DNA of 30,032 bases from Bordetella parapertussis (lineage in GTDB: Bacteria > Pseudomonadota > Gammaproteobacteria > Burkholderiales > Burkholderiaceae_C). Shown piece by piece: positions 7,360 to 16,123 of this stretch. The notes beneath the pieces are model-generated. The model was not told the origin of the DNA. It did not search any database and saw nothing but the letters and a program-made list of their open reading frames with translations. How positions within the stretch are numbered: the first letter of the stretch is position 1; each line of letters begins with the position of its first letter. The stretch is from contig CAMDJU010000004.1 of the NCBI GenBank assembly GCA_945900695.1, forward strand, positions 1-30,032. Direction: 5' to 3'. The position numbers were made by a program, and so were the translations under genes.

Positions 7360-8201
7360 AAATCTCCGTGGTTGTCACCACCTACAACAGGCCCCAAGCA
7401 CTGAGTTTGGTGCTGCGCGCTTTGTTGGCCCAGCGCCAAGCGCCATTTGAAATTTTGGTCGCGGATGATGGGTCTGGCGCCCCTACCCGAGAAGCGATCC
7501 GCCAGATGGCCCGTGATGCCGACGTACCCATTCGACACTTGTGGCAAACCGATGATGGGTTTCGGGCAGCGTCGGCGCGCAATATGGCGGTTGCCGCAGC
7601 CCAGGGCGAATTGATGGTTTTTTTGGATGGCGATTGCATTCCTCGACCTGACTTCATCGCCCAACACGCACGCTTGGCCCAAGTCGGGTGGTTTGTGGCG
7701 GGCAGTCGTTTGTTGTTGACACCCGCTTTGACCCAAAAGGCTGAGGACCAACAATGGCCACTTCACCAATGGGGACGCGGTGCATGGTGGCTGCAGCGTT
7801 TGAAGGGACAAACCAATCGATGGTTGCCATTGCTCAACCTGCCAGGGCACGCCTGGCGGCGCAGTCAGCCTCAGCATTGGCAAAGCGCTCGCACCTGCAA
7901 CATGGCTGTGTGGCGCAGCGACTTGGTGGCGGTGAATGGCTTTGACGAAAGCTATCAAGGGTGGGGGCATGAAGATGCGGATTTGGCGGTTCGATTGATC
8001 CGCCATGGTGTGCACTACAAAAATGGCCGCTTTGCGCTCACTGTTTTGCACCTGTGGCACGCGGAAAATGATCGATCCCTTTTGCCAGAAAACCTGGCGC
8101 GCTTGGATGCCATCCTCGAAGGGAGCCACACACAAGCACCACTGGGATTGGCTCAGCATTCTCCCGCGTCCATCGAACAAGCCATGCAGATGCAAGCATG
8201 A
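7356..8201 (+). CDS. Family 2 glycosyltransferase with galactosyltransferase-type C-terminal region
   Basis: A 281-residue GT2 enzyme. The N-terminal GT-A domain has MKISVVVTTYNRPQ, the VADDGSG motif (about 35-41) and DGD at 91-93 in FLDGDCIPRPDF. The C-terminal half contains NGFDESYQGWGHEDADLAVR, the acceptor/metal region of the glyco_transf_7C type found in chondroitin-polymerase-like and N-acetylgalactosaminyl transferases. It has no signal peptide or membrane helix, so it probably acts at the cytoplasmic membrane face. It overlaps both neighbours by 4 nt, tying it to msbA, the WaaE-like gene and the deacetylase. LPS-core or surface-glycan extension is likely; the specificity is unknown. 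Confidence 0.85.
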   Translation: MKISVVVTTYNRPQALSLVLRALLAQRQAPFEILVADDGSGAPTREAIRQMARDADVPIRHLWQTDDGFRAASARNMAVAAAQGELMVFLDGDCIPRPDFIAQHARLAQVGWFVAGSRLLLTPALTQKAEDQQWPLHQWGRGAWWLQRLKGQTNRWLPLLNLPGHAWRRSQPQHWQSARTCNMAVWRSDLVAVNGFDESYQGWGHEDADLAVRLIRHGVHYKNGRFALTVLHLWHAENDRSLLPENLARLDAILEGSHTQAPLGLAQHSPASIEQAMQMQA

Positions 8202-8923
8202 TGAGCATCCCCATTTTGATGTACCACCAGGTCGACGAGATGCCGCCGGCAGGCGCTCCGCTGCGGGGAATGACCGTCAGCCCCCAGCGCTTTGCGCAAC
8301 ACATGCGCTTGTTGAAAACCTGGGGCTTTCAAGGCCTTTCCATGCGCAACTTGGAACCTTATCTGAATGGCCGCTTGAGGGGGCGGGTGGTGGGCATCAC
8401 TTTCGATGATGGCTATGCCAACACCCACGCCAACGCCCTGCCCATTTTGCAGGCATGGGGGCACACGGCGACATGCTATGCGGTCAGCCACCACATGGGC
8501 GGCCACAACCATTGGGACGCCAGTACCGGCGTGGCGACCAAAGCCTTGATGGATATTCAGGCCTGGCGTGAATGGGTTGGCTCAGGCATGGACGTGGGGT
8601 CCCACACCTGTGACCACATCGATTTGAGCCAATCGGATGAGGTCACCGTGCGCCAACAAATTCAACGATCCAAGGCAGAGTTGGAGCAAAAGCTGGGCAT
8701 CGATGTGCGCCATTTTTGTTACCCCTACGGTCGATTTTTGCCCCATCACCCCGATTGGGTTGCACAAGCGGGCTATGCGTCGGCCACCACCACCCAAAGA
8801 GGACGGGTCCATTCCGCCTTGGGGCCTGCGGCTTTTACCCTGCCCCGTGTGTTGGTCAACCACCGCAGCACATGGGCACACATGGCCCTCAAATTATTTA
8901 CCGGCTACGAAGAGGGCCGTTAA
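8198..8923 (+). CDS. Polysaccharide deacetylase (carbohydrate esterase family 4)
   Basis: A 241-residue NodB-homology protein. It starts with IPILMYHQVDE, has the catalytic and metal motif TFDDGY at 68-73, the second metal motif SHTCDH at 135-140 (H-x3-H) and the third motif FCYPYGRF near 173-180. CE4 enzymes remove N- or O-acetyl groups from glycans. The absence of an evident signal peptide suggests it acts on an intracellular intermediate or is exported by another route. Its ATG overlaps the upstream glycosyltransferase stop by 4 nt, so the substrate is probably the glycan built by those two enzymes, for example an N-acetylhexosamine in the LPS core. That link is inference from operon context. 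Confidence 0.88.
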   Translation: MMSIPILMYHQVDEMPPAGAPLRGMTVSPQRFAQHMRLLKTWGFQGLSMRNLEPYLNGRLRGRVVGITFDDGYANTHANALPILQAWGHTATCYAVSHHMGGHNHWDASTGVATKALMDIQAWREWVGSGMDVGSHTCDHIDLSQSDEVTVRQQIQRSKAELEQKLGIDVRHFCYPYGRFLPHHPDWVAQAGYASATTTQRGRVHSALGPAAFTLPRVLVNHRSTWAHMALKLFTGYEEGR

Positions 8924-8933
8924 GCGGCTTTTT
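8913..8933 (+). terminator. weak terminator-like hairpin after the deacetylase gene
   Basis: GCCG (916-919) pairs with CGGC (925-928) around a 5-nt loop holding the TAA stop. It is extended by two G-U pairs and one A-U pair and followed by a short T run. It would end the msbA operon facing the convergent glycosyltransferase gene. The stem is short. Confidence 0.4.
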
Positions 8934-8937
8934 ACAG

Positions 8938-10086
8938 TCAGCGCCGGTTTGCCGTGACTTGCTCAAACACCGCTTCGTGCGCCCGCGCGCATTGCGACCA
9001 GGTCTTTTGCCCCGCCCAAGCATGGCCAAGTGCCGCCAGTTGCTGCATCCGTTCGGGTTGATCCACCAAGGTCTGCAAAGCTTGGGCCAATTCTGGGGCG
9101 TCGGTGGGGTCTTGTAAAACCAGGGCTTGTGAGCCATGGCTCAATTCAGCACTGATGCCGCAATAAGGCAAGTCACTGACCACCACCGGCAAACCGTTGG
9201 CCATGGCCTCTAAGACAACCATGCCGTAGGTGTCCTCTAAGGTTGGATGGGTCAGCACATCGGCAGCGTGATAAGCCCAGCGCAAGTCTTGCTGGGGGCC
9301 TATGAAAAGAAGTCTCTCCAGCACGCCCGCATCCTCGGCCAAGGCGCAATAAGCCGATGCGGCTGGGATGTGTCCTGCGATCACCAATTTCCACTCGGGC
9401 GGTAACAGTCCTAAGGCATGGATCAGCGTTTTAAGCCCTTTGCGCAAGGGGTCGTTGGCGACCAAGAGTGCCAGCCGTGCCTGCAAAGGCAAACCCAAAG
9501 CCGCGCGCGCACTGACTTGGTCTTGTGCAGACTTTGGCACAGCGGAACTCACACCAGGGGTGATGACATGCACCTTTCCTTTCGCCACAGGGTAGGTTTG
9601 CTCCAAAGTCATTCGCAAGGGCTCTGAGACAGCCAACACGGCACGTTGCCCATTGGCCACGCCTTTCAAACGCGCACCTTCCAGCCACCAATACGCCAAC
9701 AATCGGGGGCTGGTGAGGATCTTCAAAATGCGCAAAGCTTTGCGCCAACCGTGGCGATTTTTCAGCAGGCTGTATCGAATGGGCAGAACGTGAAAGCACT
9801 GCACGTTCCCATGCCAACTGTGCTCGTGGGAGTAGACCACGTCAAACCCACGGTGTGTCAGCCAAGCCGTTGTCAAGGCAAACCACAACTGATTGACCCA
9901 TCGGGGTCGGCGCAGGGGGCCGGGTATTTTGTGCGGTGTCCACCCGTTGGGGGGTGAAGACCCAAAAGTCTGGGCAAACACATGCACCTCGTGGCGTTGC
10001 GCCAATTCTTCGGCCACGGCCACAGAATAACGTTCCGCGCCCCCGCCTTGGGGGTCAAAGTGGCGACTCAAAAAGGCAATTCGCAT
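8938..10086 (-). CDS. Family 4 glycosyltransferase (WaaG-like, GT-B fold)
   Basis: A 382-residue GT4 enzyme. The N-terminal domain starts MRIAFLSRHFDPQGGGAERY, which has the glycine-rich loop and acceptor-site features of GT4 enzymes. The C-terminal domain has the donor-binding E-x7-E region EDTYGMVVLEAMANGLPVVVSD (about 284-305). It resembles WaaG/RfaG-type LPS core glucosyltransferases in size and in the GGAER motif; the donor and acceptor are not readable. It lies 22 nt downstream of rng on the same strand, so it may be the last gene of the yebC-rng run. It converges on the deacetylase gene with a 14-nt gap, suggesting a shared envelope-glycan locus. Confidence 0.87.
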   Translation of the reverse strand: MRIAFLSRHFDPQGGGAERYSVAVAEELAQRHEVHVFAQTFGSSPPNGWTPHKIPGPLRRPRWVNQLWFALTTAWLTHRGFDVVYSHEHSWHGNVQCFHVLPIRYSLLKNRHGWRKALRILKILTSPRLLAYWWLEGARLKGVANGQRAVLAVSEPLRMTLEQTYPVAKGKVHVITPGVSSAVPKSAQDQVSARAALGLPLQARLALLVANDPLRKGLKTLIHALGLLPPEWKLVIAGHIPAASAYCALAEDAGVLERLLFIGPQQDLRWAYHAADVLTHPTLEDTYGMVVLEAMANGLPVVVSDLPYCGISAELSHGSQALVLQDPTDAPELAQALQTLVDQPERMQQLAALGHAWAGQKTWSQCARAHEAVFEQVTANRR

Positions 10087-10108
10087 GGGCGTTACTCAGA
10101 GCATGCCT

Positions 10109-11605
10109 TCAAAGCAAGACGATGTCGTATTGCTCGGGCCCCATGGATGACTCGCTTTGCAAAGAAATCGGTTTGCCAATGAAATCACTCAAACCCGCCA
10201 CATGGGTGCTTTCCTCGTCGAGCAATAAGTCAATCACCGGCGGACTGGCCACCACCCTGAATTCCAGCGGGTTAAATTGACGCGCTTCGCGCAGGATCTC
10301 GCGCAAGATGTCGTACACCACCGTGCGGGCTGTTTTGACAGAACCCTTGCCGTCGCAGGCAGGACAGGGCTCGCACAGCAAATGGGCCAAGGATTCACGG
10401 GTGCGTTTGCGCGTCATCTCCACCAAGCCCAACTGGGAAAACCCACTGACCATGGTTTTCACCCTGTCGCGTTGCAAATGTTTGCGAAATTCAAACAGCA
10501 CGGCTTGTTGGTGGTCTTGCGTCAACATATCGATGAAGTCGGCCACCACAATGCCCCCCAAATTGCGCAATCGCAATTGGCGTGCAATGGCGCCGGCCGC
10601 TTCAAGATTGGTTTTAAAGATGGTTTCGTCAAAGTTTCTGGCGCCCACATAGCCGCCTGTGTTGACATCCATCGTGGTCAAGGCCTCGGTTTGATCGATC
10701 ATCAAATAGCCACCCGACTTCAAGTCAACGCGCCTGCCCAGGGCGCGGCTGATTTCGTCATCCACTGAAAACAAATCAAAGATGGGCCGCTCACCCTTGT
10801 ACAACTGCAACTTCTCTGCTGCAGAGGGCATGAACTCAGAACCAAAGATCAGCAGGGCCTCATATTGCTCTTTGGAGTCGATGCGAATGCTTTGCGTGCC
10901 TTCGCCGACCAAGTCTCTGAGCACGCGCTGCAACAAATTGAGATCGCGGTGCAACAGGGTTTTGGCCGGCTGTGTGGTGGATGCTTCTTTGATGCGCGAC
11001 CAGGTTTTGCGCAGATATTGAATGTCTTCTGAGAGTTCACCATCACTGGCATCTTCTGCGTTGGTGCGGACTATGAAGCCGCCTGGGGTCCCGGCGGCGG
11101 TTTTGTCATGGGCCAGTCCCTGCAACTTGCTGCGCAGTGCTTCCCGTTGTTCAAAAGGGATTTTTTGCGATATGCCGATGTGGTTGTCTTGCGGCAAGAA
11201 AACCAACATGCGGCCGGCCAAACTGATTTGGGTTGACAGGCGTGCCCCTTTGCTGCCGATCGGGTCTTTGATCACTTGCACCATCAGGGTTTGACCCTCG
11301 AACACTTGCTTTTCTATGGGCAGGGGTGCTTGGCCGCTGGGGGTGTCGCTGTCAGCGTGCCGAGCGGTGATGGTGGTGAGCAAGTCACCCACATGCAAAA
11401 AGGCGGCCCGCTCCAAACCCACATCAATGAATGCCGACTGCATGCCCGGCAACACACGAGAAACCTTTCCCAGGTAAACATTGCCGACCAAACCACGCTC
11501 GAGCGTTCGCTCCATGTGCAACTCTTGGAGGGCCCCGTTTTCAATCACTGCCACGCGGGTTTCTTGGGGCGACCAATTGACCAAAATATCTTGCTGAAGG
11601 CTCAT
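10109..11605 (-). CDS. rng: Ribonuclease G
   Basis: RNase G is an endoribonuclease that matures the 5' end of 16S rRNA and degrades some mRNAs. The 498-residue protein has an N-terminal S1-type RNA-binding region (about 35-125, GNVYLGKVSRVLPGMQSAFIDVG) and a 5'-sensor/RNase H-like region with RTNAEDAS. The catalytic metal residues are in TTMDVNTGGYVG (Asp313) and VVADFIDM (Asp356), and the zinc-link is CEPCPAC-DGKG (411-420). It lacks the long C-terminal scaffold of RNase E, so RNase G is the better name. ATG at 11605 overlaps the maf TGA by one base (TGATG) and follows AAGGA at good spacing; an upstream in-frame TTG would place the Shine-Dalgarno inside the gene. Confidence 0.95.
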   Translation of the reverse strand: MSLQQDILVNWSPQETRVAVIENGALQELHMERTLERGLVGNVYLGKVSRVLPGMQSAFIDVGLERAAFLHVGDLLTTITARHADSDTPSGQAPLPIEKQVFEGQTLMVQVIKDPIGSKGARLSTQISLAGRMLVFLPQDNHIGISQKIPFEQREALRSKLQGLAHDKTAAGTPGGFIVRTNAEDASDGELSEDIQYLRKTWSRIKEASTTQPAKTLLHRDLNLLQRVLRDLVGEGTQSIRIDSKEQYEALLIFGSEFMPSAAEKLQLYKGERPIFDLFSVDDEISRALGRRVDLKSGGYLMIDQTEALTTMDVNTGGYVGARNFDETIFKTNLEAAGAIARQLRLRNLGGIVVADFIDMLTQDHQQAVLFEFRKHLQRDRVKTMVSGFSQLGLVEMTRKRTRESLAHLLCEPCPACDGKGSVKTARTVVYDILREILREARQFNPLEFRVVASPPVIDLLLDEESTHVAGLSDFIGKPISLQSESSMGPEQYDIVLL

Positions 11606-12207
11606 CACAGTCCTTTCCAAGTCGGCTTGAGCAACTCGGTGGTCTCATGCACGGGCAAGCCCATGATCCCCGAATAGCTGCCTTCTATGTGCGCGATATG
11701 TGCAGCCGCCCTCCCCTGAATGGCATAGGCGCCAGCTTTTCCGTCCCACTCCCCGGTATCCAAGTAAGCATCCAATTCAGCATCGCTCCAAGTCGCAAAC
11801 CGAACTTGAGATACGCAGATCGCATGCCGCTCTTCCAAAGGGGTGCCAGCAGCAATCGCTGTGAACACCGCATGGGTTTTCCCGCTCAAAGCGCGCAACA
11901 TGTCTTGCGCGTGTTGGCGATCTTGTGGCTTACCCAATATATCGGAACCCAGGGCCACGGTGGTGTCGGCACACAAAATGGGGGCCAAAGAAAGCCCCCT
12001 CAAGCGCCAACGGTTCAAAGCAGCCCTCAATTTGAGCGCGGTGACACGCTTCACATAATCTAGCGGCGACTCCCGGGCTTGTGTGGACTCCAGGGATTCC
12101 ACATCCTCAGAAGGGTCTGGCAGCAACAGCACGAAGCCTTGACCCATTTGGCTGAGCAAAGATTGTCTGCGCGGGCTTTGAGAGGCCAAGTAGATGAAGG
12201 GCGGCAT
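11605..12207 (-). CDS. maf: Maf-family nucleotide pyrophosphatase (YhdE type, dTTP/UTP)
   Basis: Maf proteins hydrolyse non-canonical or excess nucleoside triphosphates to monophosphates. The 200-residue protein has the N-terminal loop SQSPRR, YVKRVTALK, CADTTVALG, a KP-x-D segment, and KAGAYAIQG near the C-terminus. These features and the GSYSGIMGLP tail match the YhdE subgroup (dTTP/UTP pyrophosphatase) better than YceF. In E. coli yhdE also sits directly before rng, as here. I chose ATG at 12207, four bases after the rlmH stop; an open extension upstream overlaps rlmH and has no family similarity. Confidence 0.92.
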   Translation of the reverse strand: MPPFIYLASQSPRRQSLLSQMGQGFVLLLPDPSEDVESLESTQARESPLDYVKRVTALKLRAALNRWRLRGLSLAPILCADTTVALGSDILGKPQDRQHAQDMLRALSGKTHAVFTAIAAGTPLEERHAICVSQVRFATWSDAELDAYLDTGEWDGKAGAYAIQGRAAAHIAHIEGSYSGIMGLPVHETTELLKPTWKGL

Positions 12208-12211
12208 GGTC

Positions 12212-12679
12212 TCATTCTCGGTGATAGGGGTGATTGGCCAACACAGAGATTCCCCGGTAGAGCTGTTCAATCAAGATCACCCGGGCCAAAGCATGCGGCA
12301 AAGTGAGGTCTGACAGGCGCAAGCTCAGGTGGGCCTTGCGCTTGAATTCCGCATCCAGGCCATCAGGCCCCCCAATGACAAACGCCAGGTTGACGTTTTC
12401 TTGTTGCCACGTCTTCAATCGACGGGCCAATTCCAATGTGCCCAGGTTTAAGCCTCGTTCGTCCAGAACAATGCGCAAGGTGTCTGCAGGCAAGGCCGCT
12501 TCAATGCGCTTTTTTTCCGCCAACAAACATTTTTCTGTCGCCAAGTTGTGGCGCGGTTCGGTTTTGACCACTTTGATCTCCAGTGGCCAATCCGGTGGGA
12601 AGCGCTTGGCATAGTCCAGACAAGCCTGCTGTGCCCATTCAGGCATGCGCTGTCCCACGGCCACCACCCAAAGCTTCAT
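12212..12679 (-). CDS. rlmH: 23S rRNA pseudouridine-1915 N3-methyltransferase RlmH
   Basis: RlmH is a small SPOUT-fold methyltransferase that methylates pseudouridine 1915 in helix 69 of 23S rRNA on assembled 70S ribosomes using SAM. The 155-residue length equals the family norm. Diagnostic segments are MKLWVVAVGQRMPEW, the SAM-knot loop VIGGPDG (about 101-107), LSLSDLTLPH-like RLSDLTLPHALARV, and the C-terminal EQLYRGISVLANHPYHRE. Its ATG overlaps the rsfS stop by 4 nt, the common rsfS-rlmH pairing. Confidence 0.97.
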   Translation of the reverse strand: MKLWVVAVGQRMPEWAQQACLDYAKRFPPDWPLEIKVVKTEPRHNLATEKCLLAEKKRIEAALPADTLRIVLDERGLNLGTLELARRLKTWQQENVNLAFVIGGPDGLDAEFKRKAHLSLRLSDLTLPHALARVILIEQLYRGISVLANHPYHRE

Positions 12680-13257
12680 GAGGCCTTGGTTTTGGGGCGA
12701 CCCGTGGCTTTAATGGATTTTTTGGGTGCTGCCTTTTTGGCGGGCGCCACAGAAGATGGGGTGGTTGCTGGTGCCCGAGTGGGGTTTTTGCAGGCCACTT
12801 TTTTCGCCGGGCTTGATTTGGGCGCTGCGCTTTTGGTTTTGGTTTTGACCGCTGTTGCTTTCACCGCCACAGGTGCCACGGGTTTGGGCGCGCCCAACTT
12901 CAGGCGCACTGGCTTGTCACCCCAAATTTCTTCTAAATGGTAGTACTGCCGAATGGCCTGCTGCATGATGTGAACCACGGCAGGACCGCAGTCGACAATG
13001 ATCCATTCGCCGTTGTCTTCCCCTTCCAAGCGGGGTTTGGGCAGCCCCGCTTCGCGCACCTTGTCACGAACACTGCTGGCAAGAGATTTGGTTTGCCGAT
13101 TGGAAGTGCCCGTGGCAATGATGACGCGCTCAAACAAGGGAGACAAATGTTCGGTGTTGAAGACCACGATGTCTTGTGCCTTCACATCTTCGAGCGCATC
13201 CACGATCAAGCGCTGGAGTTTTTGAATGTCTTTTGGAGTGGCGGCAGAAGTGGTCAT
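12676..13257 (-). CDS. rsfS: Ribosomal silencing factor RsfS with Lys/Ala-rich tail
   Basis: RsfS binds ribosomal protein L14 (uL14) and blocks subunit joining when nutrients are short. Residues 1-120 form the conserved domain: LQRLIVDALEDVKAQDIVVFNT, RVIIATGTSNRQTKSLA, GEWIIVDCGPAVVHIM and YYHLEEIWGD. Residues about 121-193 are an extra low-complexity tail rich in Lys, Ala, Pro, Thr and Ser with repeated PAKK/APKK motifs, resembling histone-H1-like bacterial tails. The usual length is 105-130 residues, so the tail is an addition. The ATG overlaps the nadD TGA by 4 nt and rlmH overlaps its stop. Confidence 0.94.
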   Translation of the reverse strand: MTTSAATPKDIQKLQRLIVDALEDVKAQDIVVFNTEHLSPLFERVIIATGTSNRQTKSLASSVRDKVREAGLPKPRLEGEDNGEWIIVDCGPAVVHIMQQAIRQYYHLEEIWGDKPVRLKLGAPKPVAPVAVKATAVKTKTKSAAPKSSPAKKVACKNPTRAPATTPSSVAPAKKAAPKKSIKATGRPKTKAS

Positions 13258-13892
13258 CGGGTTGGGCTGTACAGGTGATGGTGTTGAATGTAGTCGTTAA
13301 CGCGGGGCATGACCCACTGGGAAATTGAGCGCCCTTGTTCAAATGCTTCGCGGATGCGCGTTGCGCTGATATCCATGCATGGAAAGGCCATATCGATGGC
13401 GTTTTGAGAAGCCCGATTGTGCCACCTGCCCACGGATGGGGAAGGCAGCTCGTCAGAAGTGCGCGCCGCCACCACGACTTGGGCGATTTGAACAATCTTC
13501 TGCCACTCGCGCCAACTCTCCAAGGATTTGGCCTGATCTTCACCAATGATCAAAAACCATTTGGCCTGTGGGTGCTCGGCTTGCAACTCATTCAAGCTGT
13601 CCACGGTGTATGAGGGGCCAGCGCGGCGTGTTTCACGGTCATCAATCACCACCTGGGGCATATCGGTAAAGGCCAAAGACAACATGGCCAAGCGATGAAA
13701 CGCGGGGGTTTTGGAAGGGGCTTTGTGTCCCGCCTGGCCGGTGGGCAGCACATACAAGGCATCCAAACTCAGATGCGCCATGGCATGCTTGGCCAAGGCC
13801 AGATGCGCCAAATGCGGCGGGTCAAAAGCACCGCCGTAAAACCCCAACTTGCGTTGGGTGGTTGGGGTGGGTGTTGGGTTGTTTGGGTTCAA
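13254..13892 (-). CDS. nadD: Nicotinate-nucleotide adenylyltransferase
   Basis: NadD converts nicotinate mononucleotide and ATP to deamido-NAD in NAD synthesis. The protein shows the nucleotidyltransferase motif [11 protein letters not shown] near its N-terminus, [10 protein letters not shown], the [17 protein letters not shown] segment and the ISATRIRE motif (equivalent of ISSTxIR) near the C-terminus. No ATG precedes the fold. I chose the TTG at 13892, which overlaps the hemF stop as TTGA and gives 212 residues (E. coli 213). A TTG at 13847 directly before [11 protein letters not shown] is the alternative and would make the Pro/Thr/Asn-rich N-terminal stretch an untranslated leader. Confidence 0.92.
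   Translation of the reverse strand: MNPNNPTPTPTTQRKLGFYGGAFDPPHLAHLALAKHAMAHLSLDALYVLPTGQAGHKAPSKTPAFHRLAMLSLAFTDMPQVVIDDRETRRAGPSYTVDSLNELQAEHPQAKWFLIIGEDQAKSLESWREWQKIVQIAQVVVAARTSDELPSPSVGRWHNRASQNAIDMAFPCMDISATRIREAFEQGRSISQWVMPRVNDYIQHHHLYSPTR
13856..13887 (+). other. Putative G-quadruplex motif (five G-tracts)
   Basis: The plus strand, which is the template strand for nadD and hemF, contains five G-tracts: 856-858, 864-867, 869-871, 876-878 and 885-887 (add 13000). The loops are 5, 1, 4 and 6 nt and fit the G3+N1-7 rule. It lies immediately beside the hemF stop and over the nadD start region. Folding is a prediction from pattern only. Confidence 0.6.
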
Positions 13893-14800
13893 ACCCAATC
13901 TTTTCGAACCAAAAAGTCGGTATAAAGCTTGGCCTCTGGGCTGCCCGGCTCGGGCTTTTGCTGGTAAGCCCAACTGACCAGGGGTGGCATGGACAACAAG
14001 ATGGACTCGGTTCGGCCGCCGGACTGAAGTCCAAAGTGGGTGCCCCTGTCCCACACCAAATTGAACTCCACATAGCGGCCTCGGCGCATCAATTGGTGTT
14101 GTCGCTCTCGCTCGCCAAAGGCCATGTCCTTGCGCCGCTCCACAATGGGTAAATAGGCAGTGAGCAAGGCATTGCCCACGCGTTGCATCAAGCTAAAACC
14201 CCCTTCAAAGCCCAATTCTGAAAAGTCATCGTAAAAAATACCGCCCACGCCGCGTTGCTCTTGTCGGTGCTTCAGGGTGAAGTAGTCGTCGCACCAGGTT
14301 TTGAAACGCGGGTACAGCTCGGCACCAAAGGGTTCCACCGCTTCTTTGCAAGTTTGGTGGAAGTGCTGGGCATCTTCTTCAAAGCCATAGTAAGGCGTCA
14401 AATCCATGCCCCCGCCAAACCATGACACGGGCGGACCTTCCTGGGGATGCGCCGTCAGCATGCGGATGTTCATGTGCACGGTGGGCACATACGGGTTGCG
14501 CGGGTGAAACACCAATGACACGCCCATGGCTTGAAAAGGCGCGCCCTTCAACTCGGGCCGGTGCTGGGTGGCCGAGGCAGGCAACTGTGGCCCACGGACA
14601 TTTGAAAAACCAACGCCTGCGCGCTCAAACACGGGGCCATTTTCAAGAATTTGTGTATCACCCTCACCTTGCAACATTTCGGTTTTCTCTTTTTGCCAGG
14701 GGTCGCGCAAAAAAGCCGTGCCATCGATGTCCGTCAAGGCCTGGGTGATGCGGCTTTGTAAATCGACGAGGTAAGAATGAACTTGTTCAGTGGGGCTCAT
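13889..14800 (-). CDS. hemF: Oxygen-dependent coproporphyrinogen III oxidase
   Basis: HemF oxidatively decarboxylates coproporphyrinogen III to protoporphyrinogen IX using O2 in heme synthesis. The 303-residue protein is collinear with the family (E. coli 299). It has the [13 protein letters not shown] region, PTVHMNIRM, the signature [12 protein letters not shown] followed by [19 protein letters not shown], and [15 protein letters not shown] with [13 protein letters not shown] near the end. It indicates an organism that makes heme aerobically. It starts 33 nt after the purD stop; no strong Shine-Dalgarno is seen. nadD follows with a TTGA overlap. Confidence 0.97.
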   Translation of the reverse strand: MSPTEQVHSYLVDLQSRITQALTDIDGTAFLRDPWQKEKTEMLQGEGDTQILENGPVFERAGVGFSNVRGPQLPASATQHRPELKGAPFQAMGVSLVFHPRNPYVPTVHMNIRMLTAHPQEGPPVSWFGGGMDLTPYYGFEEDAQHFHQTCKEAVEPFGAELYPRFKTWCDDYFTLKHRQEQRGVGGIFYDDFSELGFEGGFSLMQRVGNALLTAYLPIVERRKDMAFGERERQHQLMRRGRYVEFNLVWDRGTHFGLQSGGRTESILLSMPPLVSWAYQQKPEPGSPEAKLYTDFLVRKDWV

Positions 14801-14833
14801 GGTGGGTTCGCCAGCAAAGGTTTGTGAAACAGC

Positions 14834-16123
14834 CTAGTTGCGAATGGCCAAATGGCCAATGTCATTGCGATATTGTTGGCCATCGAAGGAAATTTTATGC
14901 ACGCCCAAATAGGCTTGTTTTTGAGCAGCGCGCGCGGTACTGCCCAGGGCGGTCACACACAACACCCGCCCGCCTTGGGTGGTCAGGGTTTGGCCGTTCC
15001 AAGCCGTTCCGGCATGAAAGACCATGGTGTCGGCCGACTCTGGTGGCAAACCAGTGATGGCGTCACCCGATTGCGGCGCCAAAGGGTAGCCGCGACTGGC
15101 CATCACCACACCCAAGGCGGTTCGGGTATCCCATTGAATGGGGAAGTCCTTCAAAGCGACCTCATCATCCTCAGTGGCAGCCAGCAAAAGGGACAGCAAA
15201 TCGCTTTTGAGCCGCATCAAAATGGGCTGTGTCTCTGGGTCGCCAAGCCGGCAATTGAACTCCAAAGTTTTGGGCTTGCCGTGGGCATCAATCATCAAGC
15301 CTGCGTATAAAAAACCGGTGTAAGAGATGCCGTCTTTTTTCATGCCGGAGATGGTGGGCAAGATGATTTCGCGCATGACCCGCGCGTGTATTTCTGGGGT
15401 CACCACTGGGGCTGGAGAGTAAGCCCCCATGCCACCCGTGTTGGGGCCTTGATCGTGGTCCAGCAGTCGCTTGTGGTCTTGAGAGGTGGCCAGCGGCAAG
15501 ACTTGGTCGCCATGGCACATCACCATGAAGCTGGCCTCTTCGCCGGCCAAAAATTCTTCAATCACCACACAAGCCCCGGCTTGGTTGTGCTTCACGCCCA
15601 AGGCATTGGAGGTGAGCATGTCGTCAATGGCTTGGTGTGCTTGGTCCAGGGTTGTGGCCACCACCACCCCTTTGCCTGCGGCCAGGCCATCGGCTTTGAC
15701 CACAATGGGTACCCCCAGGCTCTCAACATAGCGATGGGCCAGCGTGGCGTCGGTGAAGGTTTCGTGCCGAGCGGTGGGAATGCCGTGGCGACGCATGAAG
15801 TCTTTGGAGAAGGCTTTAGAGCTCTCCAGTTGTGCGGCCGCTTGGGTCGGCCCAAAAATGCGCAAGCCATGGGCACGAAATTCGTCCACCACGCCTGCGG
15901 CCAACAAGGCCTCGGGGCCGACCACGGTGATGTCGATTTGGGCATTTTGGGCCCATTCCCGCAAGGCCACCACATCGGTGATGGGGATGTTTTCCAAGCG
16001 TTTGTCGCTGGCCGTGCCCCCGTTGCCGGGGGCCACATAAACAGTCTGAACCAAAGGCGAATGCGCCAACTTCCAAGCCAGCGCATGTTCACGGCCACCG
16101 CCGCCCAAAACCAGGGCCTTCAT
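14834..16123 (-). CDS. purD: Phosphoribosylamine-glycine ligase (GAR synthetase)
   Basis: PurD joins phosphoribosylamine and glycine with ATP to form GAR, the second step of purine synthesis. The 429-residue protein starts with [19 protein letters not shown] (N-domain), then [14 protein letters not shown]. The ATP-grasp core has [44 protein letters not shown] and the metal-binding [13 protein letters not shown]. Length matches E. coli PurD (429). The ATG overlaps the yebC TGA by 4 nt. Confidence 0.98.
   Translation of the reverse strand: MKALVLGGGGREHALAWKLAHSPLVQTVYVAPGNGGTASDKRLENIPITDVVALREWAQNAQIDITVVGPEALLAAGVVDEFRAHGLRIFGPTQAAAQLESSKAFSKDFMRRHGIPTARHETFTDATLAHRYVESLGVPIVVKADGLAAGKGVVVATTLDQAHQAIDDMLTSNALGVKHNQAGACVVIEEFLAGEEASFMVMCHGDQVLPLATSQDHKRLLDHDQGPNTGGMGAYSPAPVVTPEIHARVMREIILPTISGMKKDGISYTGFLYAGLMIDAHGKPKTLEFNCRLGDPETQPILMRLKSDLLSLLLAATEDDEVALKDFPIQWDTRTALGVVMASRGYPLAPQSGDAITGLPPESADTMVFHAGTAWNGQTLTTQGGRVLCVTALGSTARAAQKQAYLGVHKISFDGQQYRNDIGHLAIRN

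Noticed and set aside
7308..8195. A 295-codon minus-strand open frame opposite the second glycosyltransferase
   Set aside because: It mirrors the GT2 gene, which has clear motifs and coupled starts on the plus strand. The antisense product is a shadow.
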